Assembly: GCA_016946835.1 (NCBI GenBank)
Contig: JACVTC010000206.1
Span: 129,427 to 193,426, forward strand
Source: Neocallimastix lanati (nom. inval.)
Lineage: Eukaryota > Neocallimastigomycota > Neocallimastigomycetes > Neocallimastigales > Neocallimastigaceae
Direction: 5' to 3'
Length of the DNA: 64,000 nt
Made by a program: the position numbers and the translations under genes. Below, piece by piece: positions 24,083 through 35,864 of the stretch (the first letter of the stretch is position 1; every line of letters starts with the position of its first letter). A model generated the notes under the pieces. That model worked only from the letters and a program-made list of their open reading frames with translations. It was not told the origin of the DNA and made no database searches.

Positions 24083-25110
24083 ATAAAAAAATTAATTTTA
24101 TTTTACAAAAGAGCTTAATTCCCAAAAAAAAAAAAAATAACTTATAAGTTTCAAAAAAATAAGTTTTTTTTTCAAAAAATTTTTGATTATTAAAAATAAT
24201 AAATTACTAAAGTATTTAATTCAAAAGGAAAATCTTTTTGAAAACAAAAACTTTTTAATGACACGAAAAATTTGTTCTCAAAAACTGTTCCACTTTTGCA
24301 ATGTAAGATTTTATAACGAAATCTTTTTTTTGTAATATTATTTAATTATCAAAAGAATATTAAATTACAAAAAAAAAATATATATAGTCTATTCAAACCA
24401 ATAACAGAAATTTTAACAGAATTGATTTTACTAATAAATATATTCAATAAATTATTTTTAAAAAAAAATTATTTTATTTTTAACATAATTAAATTAAAAA
24501 AAAAAAATAAAATAAAGTACAGAAATTAATTTAGAAATAAATGAAACAAATAAATAAAAATAGAATTAAATTTTTAATAAATATTAAAACTAGGAGTTAT
24601 TAATTTTAAAAAAATATTAATATTTTTTAAAAGCTTATTTTTTTATTAATTTTATTTTTATTAATTTAATTTTTATTAATTTAATTTTTATTAATTTGTT
24701 TTAATCGCTTATATTTTAATAAATTCACCTAGCTGACGATAATACTAACCAAAATTGAATAAATAATTATTTAATTTTTTATAATCATTTTAGCTTTTTA
24801 TTATCGTATGCTTTAGTACGTATTTATTCGATTTATATTATATTGATATGAATTATAAATACACACACTTACTACAATATACGTACATTAAGGAAGTTTT
24901 AAATTCTTTTATTTATTTAAGATTTACAAAGTATTACATTAATTTGATAATTATAATAAATACAATAATAATGTATTATAATAGAAAAATTAATTAAAAT
25001 AATTACTAAGTATAATTATTATAAGAAATAGCTAAAAATCTAAATTATAAAGTATTATAACTAAGTATGATTATTCAAAAGATTTAACTAATTATTAAAA
25101 TTAAATAATA
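24083..25110. other. Non-coding region with mixed composition
   Basis: No gene. The first 300 bp contain A-runs and a possible hairpin around AGATTTTATAACGAAATCT (near 24307). At 24728-24905 there is a patch of higher GC (CACCTAGCTGACGATAATAC ... ACACACACTTACTACA) with an inverted pair GACGATAATA / TATTATCGT about 60 bp apart. It resembles a scrap of a mobile-element end, but no partner copy or coding part is in the window. Confidence 0.4.
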
Positions 25111-25116
25111 TTAAAT

Positions 25117-25214
25117 TATTTAAAGTTTTTGATTCGAAATAAATTTAAAGATATTAAAGTTTTGATCAAAAATAAATTAAGGTATTTAAAGTTTTGATTA
25201 AAAAGTAAAATGGA
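25117..25214. repeat. Three imperfect 31-35 bp repeats
   Basis: The phrase TATT(T)AAAGTTTTGAT followed by A-rich sequence recurs at about 25117, 25152 and 25183. It is non-coding and lies directly before the inverted repeat at 25211-25231. Confidence 0.6.
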
Positions 25215-25231
25215 CATACTAAATATGTCCA
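25211..25231. repeat. Perfect 8-bp inverted repeat with 5-base loop
   Basis: TGGACATA and TATGTCCA flank CTAAA. It could form a small hairpin or be a binding site for a dimeric protein. No gene is adjacent (the nearest, the CBM18 gene, starts about 850 bp away), so no role is assigned. Confidence 0.6.
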
Positions 25232-26080
25232 CTTTCTATGAAAGGAGTTTATACTAATTAATTATATCTAAGATAAAATTTATGAAAATCTAAAATAAGT
25301 TAAATATAAAAGAAAATTTATAATAAAATATATATTTATATTTAAGGTAAAATAAATAAAAGGTAACTGTTGAAAGAGTTAAAAAAAAGGGTAAATAAAT
25401 AAAATAAAATTTATAAAACTATACAATTAATAAAAATAATATTTTATACTAAGTAAAAACTATATATAATATAATTTAATTCTTTAATAATTAGTAATAA
25501 AAATAATAATAAAAATTATTATAAAAATTATTTATTTAAAAATTATTAAATTATTTTTTATAAGAGAAAAAAATAAAGAATAAAACTATTAAACCAAACC
25601 TAACCCTAATGTAAATAATACTGTTTTATGTAATTACTATTAAATACTTATTTAAGTAATATTTTTGGAGCTGTTTTTTTGCATGTAATAAATATCTTTA
25701 TTTATTATGCTTAAACGTTATAGAATAAAATATTATATTTATTTAGAATAAAAAAATTATAAAGTAATAATAATAACGATTCCCAATGTAATATTTTTGT
25801 AATGTATATATTCATTAAAATAATAGCACTGTTTAATAATTATTTATGAATAAATCATTTATTTTTATTTTTTTTTTTTGATTTTAAAAATATGTCTTTT
25901 AAATAATTACTTATATTCAAATATAATAAAAAATAATAAATTGGTTTGAGTATATAACTTCTTTTTATAAAATTTAAATGACTCTGATGTAATACGTACT
26001 CTGATGTAATAAAAATAATTAAAATAAAATTTTTATTAATCAAAAAAGTAATAAAAGTATTTAAAAAATTTTTAATAAAA
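25232..26080. other. Upstream region of the small CBM18 gene, no gene seen
   Basis: A/T-rich. It contains AACCTAACCCTAA at 25597-25609 (too short to call telomeric) and a direct duplication of ACTCTGATGTAATA near 25980 and 25998, about 85 bp before the ATG at 26081, which could be regulatory but is unproven. Confidence 0.4.
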
Positions 26081-26578
26081 ATGAATTTTCTAAAGTTTTT
26101 ATTTTCATTTCTATTATCTATTAATACAATATATTGTATCAATTTACCATCTAATGATGAAAGTAATTTTAATGAAGAACACGAAACTGAGTTAACTAAA
26201 AGATCACGTTGGGATAATGACTTTAATTTAAAAATTTTTGATGACATGAGAAAGGACTTAGAAAACAATCCAATCTATGATGACATGAGGAGGGAAATGG
26301 AAGAAAACCCTATCTATGATGAAATGAGAAAGAATATAGAAATTAATCCTATTTATGACGACATGAGAAGGGAAATGGAAAATAAACAGAAAAAAACAAA
26401 AATTACCTCAAAAAAACAAAGTATTCCAACTATATTGTCTAGTGATAAGTGTGGCTCTAAGAAGGATGGAATATACATGTGTAAACGTAATTATTGTTGC
26501 AGTAAATATGGATATTGTGGTAAATCCAGTGCATACTGTGATTCTGGATGCCAATCAAGATACGGTAAACGTTGGTAA
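26081..26578 (+). CDS. Small secreted CBM18 chitin-binding protein with dibasic 13-residue repeats, 165 residues
   Basis: A signal peptide (MNFLKFLFSFLLSINTIYC) and an acidic pro-region end at a Lys-Arg (ELTKR, about residue 46). Then come four imperfect 13-residue repeats, residues about 58-108, each of the form DDMRREMEENPIY, with an Arg-Arg or Arg-Lys pair in every copy. After a basic Thr/Ser linker the C-terminal 40 residues form one CBM18 (hevein-like) chitin-binding module: CGSKKDGIYMCKRNYCCSKY continuing to GYCGKSSAYCDSGCQ, with eight cysteines in the family spacing and the aromatic residues of the sugar site. CBM18 modules bind chitin or chitooligosaccharides, so the mature protein probably acts at the fungal wall. 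The dibasic sites suggest Kex2-type processing of the repeats (inference). Confidence 0.85.
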   Translation: MNFLKFLFSFLLSINTIYCINLPSNDESNFNEEHETELTKRSRWDNDFNLKIFDDMRKDLENNPIYDDMRREMEENPIYDEMRKNIEINPIYDDMRREMENKQKKTKITSKKQSIPTILSSDKCGSKKDGIYMCKRNYCCSKYGYCGKSSAYCDSGCQSRYGKRW

Positions 26579-26940
26579 TTATTAGTTAAAAATTACTATT
26601 AGATTATAATAAATTTAAATCTTTAAGTCATTAAATTTATCTATTAACTTGCTTATAATCTTCATTTTTAAAATTTTATATATAATTATAGATAAATATT
26701 ATTATAAACATAATAATTAAAAATTACCTTTTTTAAAAGTTTAATATCATTATTATTTAATATTTAATAAAAATAATAAATAATAAATATTTAAATAAAA
26801 AAATCGTTATATCAAATCAATTATTTTCATTATTTTATTTTTTATTCTATTTTGTTTTGTTCAACTTTGTCCCATGATTGCTTATAAAAAATAAATTGAT
26901 TAACGATTAATATATATATATATTATTTATTTTTAATTCT
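26579..26940. other. AT-rich spacer at the left junction
   Basis: No gene. Together with the structured island that follows, this separates the last host gene from the first viral gene, so the host-virus boundary lies somewhere in 26579-27473. Confidence 0.4.
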
Positions 26941-27050
26941 CGTATTTACCGCTCTTTAGTCTTCTCAAAGTATAGGAATATTAAGGAAGTCATAATACCT
27001 CGGTATGCTTTCGCATAGACGGATATTGTTTCCGCTTGACCGTTTTATTG
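26941..27050. other. GC-richer structured island, possible three-way-junction RNA or DNA fold
   Basis: About 110 bp stand out from the AT background. Within it CGGT (27001-27004) can pair with ACCG (27039-27042). Inside are two hairpins, ATGC-TTTC-GCAT (27005-27016) and CGGA/TCCG (27020-27034), giving a three-way junction. There is no tRNA box B and no open frame. It could be part of a structured RNA, a mobile-element fragment or a virus-end feature. It lies about 430 bp outside the first viral coding region. Strand is undetermined. Confidence 0.4.
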
Positions 27051-27473
27051 AAAAAAAATAAATATAAAATAATACACTTTTGTTTCTAAAATTTTTAAAT
27101 ATTGAACTATAAAATTAAATCTAATATATTTTTAATTATATATTTTTAAATATGTTTAATTATTATTGTATTATTTATTATAAAATATATAGTTATATAT
27201 ATAAAATTTAATAAATTTTAAAAATAATTTTTTTCTTTTTTTTAAAAAATAATAATTTTTAATAAATAATAATTATATATATTATAATATATTATTAATT
27301 TTTTAAATTTATTATATATATATATTTTTTTTAATTTTAATAATTTTTTAAAATTTTTTAATTCTAAACGTAACAGGGTAAATTAAAATAAAATATTATA
27401 TAAATATAAATATTAGAATTATTCTTTTTAAAATAAAATTAAAAATACTTTAAAATTAAATAAAAATAAATAT
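27051..27473. other. AT-rich spacer, no gene seen
   Basis: Homopolymer-rich A/T sequence with stops, lying downstream of the capping-enzyme region. No terminal inverted repeat or target-site duplication could be identified by eye. Confidence 0.45.
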
Positions 27474-30318
27474 TTAAAATTCGTTGATATTTGAAAATTC
27501 AATAACTTTGATATTTGATGTATATGAAATTTGTGACCTATCAAGAAACGGAAAAAGATCAACATTATATTCATTTAAAAGCTTAAATCCATACTTTACA
27601 AATATTTCTTTAACTCTTATACTATTAATAGCACATTCATAATGATTAATGACATAAGAATCTGTAATATTGATATACATAATATTATCACATTCTGAAT
27701 GAGCATATCTAAGTGAACTTAATAAATAAATGATAGAAGTCCTATCTATTATATCCTTAAATTGGTTAATTTCTGTTTGGATACATTGTTTATAAGTGAT
27801 AGAGGATGAATCAATATCGTCTGAAAATAAATTGTAATCAAAAAATATTAAGCAAAAAATTCCATTTATATTCTTAGCAATATTACTGAGCATCCTAGAA
27901 ATATTAGTGTAGGTAAAATCATTTAGAGCGAAAAAGCAAGTAGCAACATCATAAATATTTCTTAATTCTACATTTTGAATGGTATTTTGAAGTATTGAGA
28001 TACGATTACGAATTTCGGATTTAGAAATACGTTCCTTTAAAACTTTTATTTTTTCAAAGTCAGGTTCAACACAAACAATTTTGCGGAAATTTTTCCACTT
28101 GTGAAGATCACCACCATTTCCTGTTCCTATATCTAATAGATTACCTTTGTATTTATGAAGAATATTTTGCTTAATGATATTGTGATATTTACGCATTAAA
28201 ACAGTTGAAGAAGGTGTAAATATTTCAAGATTTACTTTTTGGTAGGAAGCAATTAGTATACTATTAAAGGTGTTTATGCTATTAGAAGTATATTTGTCTT
28301 TCCGCTCTTTAATGAATGAATTTTCGTCTAAATTAATTTCCACAATGAATGGGACTTTTTTTTCTCTGACTAAATGATAAGTAACAACACGTGTTTTAGT
28401 TGGTACATCATTAATCATTTCAACTTGTTTACGATAATAATAACAACAAAATTTTTTATCAGTTATTTCTGTATTATTTTTGTTATTATCATTTTTGTTA
28501 TTATTATTTTTGTTATTATTTCTATTATTATTTTTATTATTTGGAACATCTTTAATATTTTTTGTTGAATAAAATTTTTTATGTTGATGATAGCGTAGGC
28601 ACACTTCTTTATATTCTGAAAATGGTAAATTTACCGTTGATTTTTTAATTAAATGATCTCGAGCATAAAAGTATCTTCCATTAAATCGTAGATCTACTGT
28701 ATTTCTAGTTTTAATTTTATAAACTTTTATATTGTCGTAATAGGATGATTGTCCATTTGTAATAATGATACCGTCATTTGGTATAGATGGATTGTCAAAC
28801 TTATTAAACGAAATTATGAAATTTTGTAATTCCGAAAAAGAGGAACATTTAGTAATATTTTTTTTTATTATTTTGTTATTGAATTCTTCAAAGTTAATAG
28901 TGTTCATAATATTTATTCTATCGGAATAAGATTTATGTCTCAAATCTTCATCATTATAATAAATTAAGTCAAACGGAATGAATTTACCATTCGAGGTATT
29001 CACAATCTAATACCATATGATTATCGGCCTTTGTTTGACAAATATATTCCACACGAAAGTTTTCTGAAATACTAAACATCAAATTATTTATTATGATTAT
29101 CAATCGACGAAATCCATCCGTTTTAGCCGCTACATAAAATGTATCGTTTATTAAATTTTTTGCTTCTTTATATAAAATATCTAACGAAGGAGTAATTGGT
29201 TTCTGAAATTCATAATTTGGCATCAAAAAAAATAAATAATCCAGAATGAAATTTGAGCAATCTAACGATACCATAATCGAATGAATCATATTCATAATAT
29301 TATCTTTTTCAAGATAAGTATTATTCATAAATTCAATTTCTAATTGATTCTTATCATCAAAAACTGTCATATCAATACGAGCACCATTTTTCATCATAAA
29401 AGATCGTCTTTTCTTAGTAATAGGTGTAATATATTTTAAAATAGATAATGAAAATTTTGCATCTATATCGTTCATTTCTTTATATATTGCATATTCTGTG
29501 ATCTCTTTTTCTGATTTATTCTTTTCAATGTACTTGCTTTCTGTTTTTAAATTACTGTCATTATTGATAATACTGTCATTATTGAATACACTGTCTTTAT
29601 TGATAATACTGTCATTATTGAATACACTGTCTTTATTGAATATACTGTCATTATTGTTGTTATCATTTTTATTGGTAATATTTTCATATTTATAATTACT
29701 TTGATTTAATATTTCTATTTTAATATTTTTATTATTTCCACTTTTAATTATGCTTTTACTTTCAATTTTACTTTTGTCTTCAATTTTTAAATACCTTTTA
29801 ATTTGTGATGAATCTAACAATACTTCGATACTAAGATTAATTTTAAATATAAAATAATAAAATGTCATCATGGTAATTTTTTTAGTATATTCCATATGAT
29901 TATTTAGAGTTTCTGTAATTTCTTGGTCTTTATTGATTTCTAAATAATTTAAAAATTTTGAAATATCCATAAACTGGAACTCATTTTGTGGAGTTGGAGT
30001 TATTGTCGTTTCATTTTCGTTCTCATTTTCAGTACATGGATAAGTTGAATTACATATTATTCTATATCGTGTTTTTGAATTTTCATTGTAAGAAAATTCA
30101 GAATATTGACAAGAATTATCATTAAGAAAATTTTTTAAATCTATATTCACATATTTTCTACGAAGTCTAAATTCTAATTCAAAACTACAAATTTTATCGT
30201 TGAAAAAAGAATTACTTTTAATAATGTTTATTTGTTCATATATATATTCTAAAATATCAAATAAACTCTTTTGTTTTTCTAATGACGAATAATTAATAGA
30301 TGGTATAAATGAATTCAT
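27474..30318 (-). pseudogene. Viral mRNA capping enzyme region (triphosphatase, guanylyltransferase, N7-methyltransferase)
   Basis: Part of the virus-like element, like poxvirus D1 or asfarvirus NP868R. From the 5' end: a triphosphate-tunnel RNA triphosphatase with FELEFRLRRK near its start and QLEIEF further on; a guanylyltransferase with the covalent-lysine motif KTDGFRR (near 29110) and VLDCEYLEW; and downstream a methyltransferase with the SAM-binding phrase LLDIGTGNGGDLHKW (about 28100-28140), followed by VCVEPD and CFFALNDF. These three activities build the m7G cap, and the fused form is typical of viruses transcribing outside the nucleus. Low-complexity insertions are present, including 18-bp tandem repeats at about 29560-29655 coding for Asp-Ser-Ile/Val-Phe-Asn phrases. 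The region is not one continuous frame and is treated as a fossil. Confidence 0.88.
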
Positions 30319-30882
30319 AATAATTTTTTTTTATAAATTTAAATACTTAATATTCGTATATATAAAGTATAAATATTTTCCATTACTATTTTATTTAAAA
30401 AATATTTATTTTTATAAAATAAATTTATAAAAATTTAAGAATATACAATTTACGAATATATAAATAAATGTTTAATATTATGAATAAATAAATATTTTTA
30501 CTTTCTATTTTTTAATTAATAAATATGAAATATAGAAATATCAATTTATAAATGAATGATTCATCTATTATACCTTTATTTTATGATTATAAAAAAATTT
30601 TTAATATTTTTGAGTTATAATAAAAAAATATAAATATATAAAAAATATAATTTTTTATTTGGTTATTTTAAAATTTTAAAAAATTATTAACATAAAATTT
30701 TCTTTAACGTTTATAAATATATATATGTAAATAATTTTTTTTTTTGCTTTTTGGTTTTTGGTTTTTATAAAAATATTTTTATTATTAAATTTATTATTAA
30801 TTAATTTATAATTTTTATACATGTTATTTATAAAATATTATTAATAAATTTAAAAAAAAATATATGCAATATTTTCACTGTT
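30319..30882. other. AT-rich spacer inside the viral element
   Basis: No gene. It holds a short TTTTTGG-type repeat near 30745-30765. It is the upstream side of the capping-enzyme gene and the downstream side of the UDG-like gene; no promoter motif shared with other viral genes was found. Confidence 0.45.
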
Positions 30883-31500
30883 TTACCATTCAAAAGTAAA
30901 ACCAATTTCACCAGCAAGTTCTCTTGCTTTAATGAAGCATTTTGAATTTTTAAATTTAGTATATTCATTGATTGGATGAGGAACTTCGACTACCGAAGAT
31001 TTTGTTTCATTAATTGATTTACGTAAAGAAATAGCTTTAGAGCCAAATAATAAGAAAACCACAGAATGATGATTAGAGATATATTGTACTAAATTGTTAA
31101 TAAACGGTTCCCATAGAAGGTAATAATGAAAAGGAATAGTATCGACTACAGGACGGGTAAAACAAAAATTGCATAAAAATATTCCATTTTTAAACCATTG
31201 ATCTAAACGGTAATCTATTGGTCTTTTAAAAGAAGTTACCGTACTTTCCATATTTTGAAATATACGTTTCAATAGTAAAGGAGGAGTGGAATTTCGTGTT
31301 GCAAATGCAACATCGCTTCTATCACATGATTTTTGGTAGGGTTCATCACCAATCATCACCACTTTAACTTTCTCCAATGGTATATATTTAAAAATAGCAA
31401 ATATTTCTTCCAAGGGTGGTGTGTAATACGTTGTTTTCAACTGATTTAATATATGATTAATTAATTTTGAATTTTTAATAAAGAAATCATTCCATGACAT
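30883..31500 (-). CDS. Uracil-DNA-glycosylase-like protein, poxvirus D4 type, 205 residues
   Basis: The 205 residues compare with 218 in vaccinia D4. The family layout is visible: the opening MSWNDFF; a core strand and loop KVVMIGDEPYQ (about residues 55-65) at the place of the water-activating loop; the central GIFLCNFCFT strand; FLLFGSKA at the later core strand; and HPINEY at the position of the uracil-DNA-glycosylase HPS loop. In poxviruses this protein is also the DNA polymerase processivity factor, and the presence of a viral family B polymerase in the same block suggests that use here (inference). The start codon overlaps that of the divergent RPB2-like gene. Family assignment is by motif order only, hence moderate confidence. 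Confidence 0.65.
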   Translation of the reverse strand: MSWNDFFIKNSKLINHILNQLKTTYYTPPLEEIFAIFKYIPLEKVKVVMIGDEPYQKSCDRSDVAFATRNSTPPLLLKRIFQNMESTVTSFKRPIDYRLDQWFKNGIFLCNFCFTRPVVDTIPFHYYLLWEPFINNLVQYISNHHSVVFLLFGSKAISLRKSINETKSSVVEVPHPINEYTKFKNSKCFIKARELAGEIGFTFEW

Positions 31501-34500
31501 GAGCGAGAATAATTATTTGGCAAAATTTATAAATCAATATAATGTCTATGCTAATATAGATAAATTATTTATAAAAAAGTTGTATGATATTAAAGTATTT
31601 TTAGAAAAAAAGCTACCTAAATTAAATCCTTTAACTATTTCTATTCCAGAGGTGGAGTATGATCATTTGATGGTAGAGAAAAAGACATACTATATATCAT
31701 TAATTCATGATGATTATGAAATTAAAATACCAGCACCAATCGACGGAGTATTCGTTGTAGATGGGATTGAAAAAGTGATTATTTCACAAGAGATATTTTG
31801 TACGCCTTTTTTTGTTTATAAGGAGGATCGTATTGAGTATAAGGAATGTAATGAAAAAGGAAAATTTCAATCTCTGGAGATGTTTACCGATTATAGTTAC
31901 ATTGTATATTTAAAAAAGATTATGTTAAAGCAATCTACAAGAAGTAAAGAAAAAAGGGAAAAGGTTAAATTGGATTACCATAATTTAGGGAATGAAAATT
32001 ATGTGGATTTAAACAATGAATACACTAATATTGATATCCATTATAGATTTTCAAATAAAAGTCGAGAAAAAAAATTAAGCAATATGAAAAGATATACCTT
32101 ATTAGATATTAGAGTTTATTATTCATTATTTTTCCAAGAGTTACGTATAAAAGGAATTAAGTCTCATGAAAGACAAAGTATATCATTGGTGTATATTCTT
32201 CATCATTTGAATCCTTCGCTTTCCTTGGATGAAATTAAAAATATAATCGTATCGGTGGTGATTGGTGAATATTTACCTAAAGATATTAATATTATTATTC
32301 CGGATTCATTTCCTGAAGAAACATTACAATCTATTATAGCTCGTCGTTCCGAAAGTCATAATAAAATATTATCCATGGTCGATAGAATGATCGATAGCTA
32401 CTTTACTCCAGACTACTTACATTGTAATGAGTCATCATCAAACGATTCGTCATATGATGATAAAACTACTAAATTCTATACTTATTTGGCAATGGCAAGA
32501 TCATTATTCCATAATGAAGGAAATGTTCAATATTATAACAGTCGTATTGATACCTTTCCTTATTCCTTATATCGTAGCATAAAATATTTTACTTTGGAAA
32601 ATAAAAAATTACCAATGGATAAGTTCATTAGAAATTTAAATATAAAATTGTACGGAAATGTAAAATCTGGAAAAGTTCGTTCTTATTTCCGAGAATATGA
32701 AGCAATTTCTGTGCAAACGTTAAGTAAGCGTTCTTACTACGATAAACTTTCCCATTTACGAAGAGTTCAAATTCCCATCAACACAGAGAGTGATAATTCT
32801 CAACTCCGTATGTCTTATGATTACGGTTATTTCTGTCCATTTGAAACTCCTGAATCCAAAGATGTAGGCTTTGTAAAATATTTTGGATTATCTGTATTAA
32901 TGGGGCCAGATTTTACTATTGATGAAAAAATTCTTGAACCCTTTTTATTCAATTATAATGAAATATATGATCCTACAACTCAAGATAAAAAAGATGACAA
33001 TAACAGTAATAGTAATTCAGATGAAAATATAAATGATAATAGCCAAAGTAACACTGAAAATAGAAGTAATAGTAATAGTCAAAGTATCTCTGAATATGGA
33101 GATGATGATTATTGTGATAGTGACACTAGTAATTCTAATAGTCCTAATGAAAAAAGAAAAACTTTAAAAACTGGAAAAAAATTTCCAGTATTATTGAATA
33201 CACGGTTTATCGGATTCACTACCACGGATTTAGTAGACTATACTTATAAAGTATTAAAATTGAAATATCCTTATATAAGTTGTGTTTTCGATAACATCAG
33301 TTATTATTTATTTACGGATGAAGGAAGAATGTTTCGACCAATTAGAATAAAGAAAAACGGAAAAGAAATTGGCATAAGACTTGTTGAAATTTCTGAAAAT
33401 AAAATAAATATCAATTATCAATACGAAGAACTTGATCCAAATTTTATTTTTGGTTTAATTAGTGCTTTATCGCCATTTCCTGGTAATAATCATGTACCAA
33501 GACTCACATTTCAAGCTGGAATGACAAAGCAGTGTATGTCGAATGACAGCACCATCTTTAAATACAATGATAATTCTAGAAGACTAATTAATGCACAAAG
33601 ACCATTTTGTATGACAAAGCTAGAATATATTTTATCAAGAAGACTGTGTCATTATAAGTCCTTAGATTTTTTACTCAATAAAGATAATATTAATATGAAT
33701 GAATTATTTTCGAATTTAGAATTTTTGATAATTCTATTGAAGAAAATTCAAGTAAGAATAGTGTTCATGAAAATAACCCCGAAATAATGGATGGGAAAGA
33801 AGAGAATTCGGAAAATATTAAATTTGATAAAAATTTAACTTTAAATAATAATGAATTTAGAAACCGTCTCGCTGACTTGTCAAATATTACTATTGAAAGT
33901 GATGATACACTTCTGGTGACTACTGGAAATACATACCACAGATTCGGAGGTCAAAATGCCATTGTGGCTATCATGGCATATGGCAACAATCAAGAGGATA
34001 GTTTAATATTTAATGATAAAAGCATTAAAGATGGATTATTTAATAATATTAAATATCGATATCAATACTTATCCTATAACATTAAAAGGGAAATATTAGT
34101 CAACATTAATTTAAACTATAAAGATGGATTACCAAAACCAAATACAAAAATTGCTTATAATCCTCACAATGTCAATGAACCACTATTTCGTATATATGAT
34201 GTGATTTCAAATAAAGTGACTGATGTAGAAAATATTTTCAGAAAACCTGTGATTGTGGATCATTGTACCAGATATATTGAGGATGATGTATGCTATTGCT
34301 GTGTAAAAGTTCGACATTTATATCAACCACAACAAGGTGATAAATTCGCAAGTCGATATGCTCAGAAGGGTGTGATTGGTTCGATATTACTAGAAGAAAT
34401 GATGCCAAGAACAAAATATGGTGTAATTCCTGATATCATTGTAAATCCACATGCTTTTCCTTCAAGAATGACGGTAGGTCATTTAATTGAAATGTATGTT

Positions 34501-35031
34501 GGTAAATGTATGATTATGGATCCACAAAGATTTGGAACGTATTTTGATGCTTCTATAGAAAGCGAAGATTTACGTTCGTTTGAATCCAAATTCTTTGAAA
34601 GTGATATTCCAATTTTAGAAGAGATGGTCGATCCAATTTCCGGTAAATCTATTGGAAATGCGTTTGTTGGAGTTTGTTACTACACTGCTTTACAACATCA
34701 AGTTCAAGAAAAAATGTTTTATCGTACCACAGGAAATGTTAATTCTATTAGTAAACAACCTACTGAAGGAAAATCTCGTAATGGTGGATTAAGAATTGGT
34801 GAAATGGAAAAGGATGCCTTAGTAGCACATGGTACTAATGCTATAATACAAGATATGTTTAAAAATAATACCGATGCTATAGATATTCGATATTGTGAAA
34901 TATGTCATTCTGTAAATACTTTAAGCACTTGCTGTAATACACCAACTACTATTTTAAACGTTTCAAATAGTTTTAATATTATGAATTCTTATTTAGATTC
35001 AATTGGAGTACGTGCTTCAATTTATGAATAA
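31499..35031 (+). pseudogene. Viral RNA polymerase second-largest subunit (RPB2-like) region
   Basis: RPB2 homologue of the virus-like element. The first part carries the protrusion and lobe (IPAPIDGVFVVDGIEKVIIS near the start), then fork-loop sequence (RRVQIPINTESDN) and SPFPGNNHVPRLTFQAGM near 33490. The second part has FGGQNAIVAIMAYGNNQEDS (about 33945), the hybrid-binding motif PQQGDKFASRYAQKG (about 34320) and, near the end, the clamp zinc site CEICHS...STCC. The external part includes an Asn/Ser-rich insertion at about 32990-33170. With RPB1 it would form the two-subunit catalytic core of a virus-encoded RNA polymerase. It is not one uninterrupted frame overall. It starts head-to-head with the UDG-like gene, so any promoter must lie inside that gene. 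Confidence 0.9.
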
Positions 35032-35864
35032 AATATTATAAAAAGAAAAAAAAATATAATTCAATTAAATAATTATAAAAAAATTATAAATACATTTATA
35101 AATTTAATATAAATAAAAAATTATTATATAATATAATATTAAATAAAAAAAATATTAATAAACAAAATTTTAAAAAAAAAATAGTTGAATAATATATATC
35201 ATTACTTATATAAATATAATTTTTAAAATCAATTTTTATTTTATTAAAATTAAATGTGTATGAATTTGAATTTAAATATTTTTACTTTATTTTTATTATT
35301 GATTCGTAATTTTAGTAATTTATATTTTTTTAAAATTTTAAAAAATAAACTCAGTAAAACTTGATGTAAAACATTAAATGAATGATTTAATCAATATTAA
35401 TATTAATATAAATAATATGAAATAGAAATAAATAAAATTAAATATACTATTAAAATTGTATTATATAAATATAATAATTTAATAATTTTTTCAGTAATAA
35501 AAACTTTTAATGAAAAGAACAAGTTTACAAATATCATTTAATAGAATATAAATATTATTGAATAAAATTATTATATTTCATTATATAAAATAAAATAAAA
35601 TATTTATATTACCATTTTTAATGAAATAACTATACTAATTATAAATTTTTTAAATTTTTTAAAACTATTTTTATAATAATTAATAAAATAATAATTTTTA
35701 ACAATATACTTAAATTATAAATAAATATAAATATAATAATATAATTTTTTTTCCTTGTTAATTTTATATATAAAATAAATATATACAAATATTAGTTTAA
35801 ATTATATATATTAAAGGAATGAAAGAAATTAACATTATCATCCATTATTTTATTTTTAATATAA
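35032..35864. other. AT-rich spacer between convergent viral genes
   Basis: About 830 bp with stops in all frames between the 3' ends of the RPB2-like and D5-like genes. No hairpin strong enough to call a terminator was seen. Confidence 0.45.

Noticed and set aside
24728-24905. Possible solo LTR or transposon end
   Set aside because: Some end-like features (higher GC, inverted pair, TATAAATA), but no second copy, coding part or target duplication can be seen.
25597-25609. Telomere-like CCTAACCCTAA
   Set aside because: Only about two units, and no array; insufficient for an interstitial telomere claim.
26941-27050. tRNA gene
   Set aside because: Folds into stems, but has no box A/box B pattern, no acceptor stem of seven pairs and no anticodon arm.
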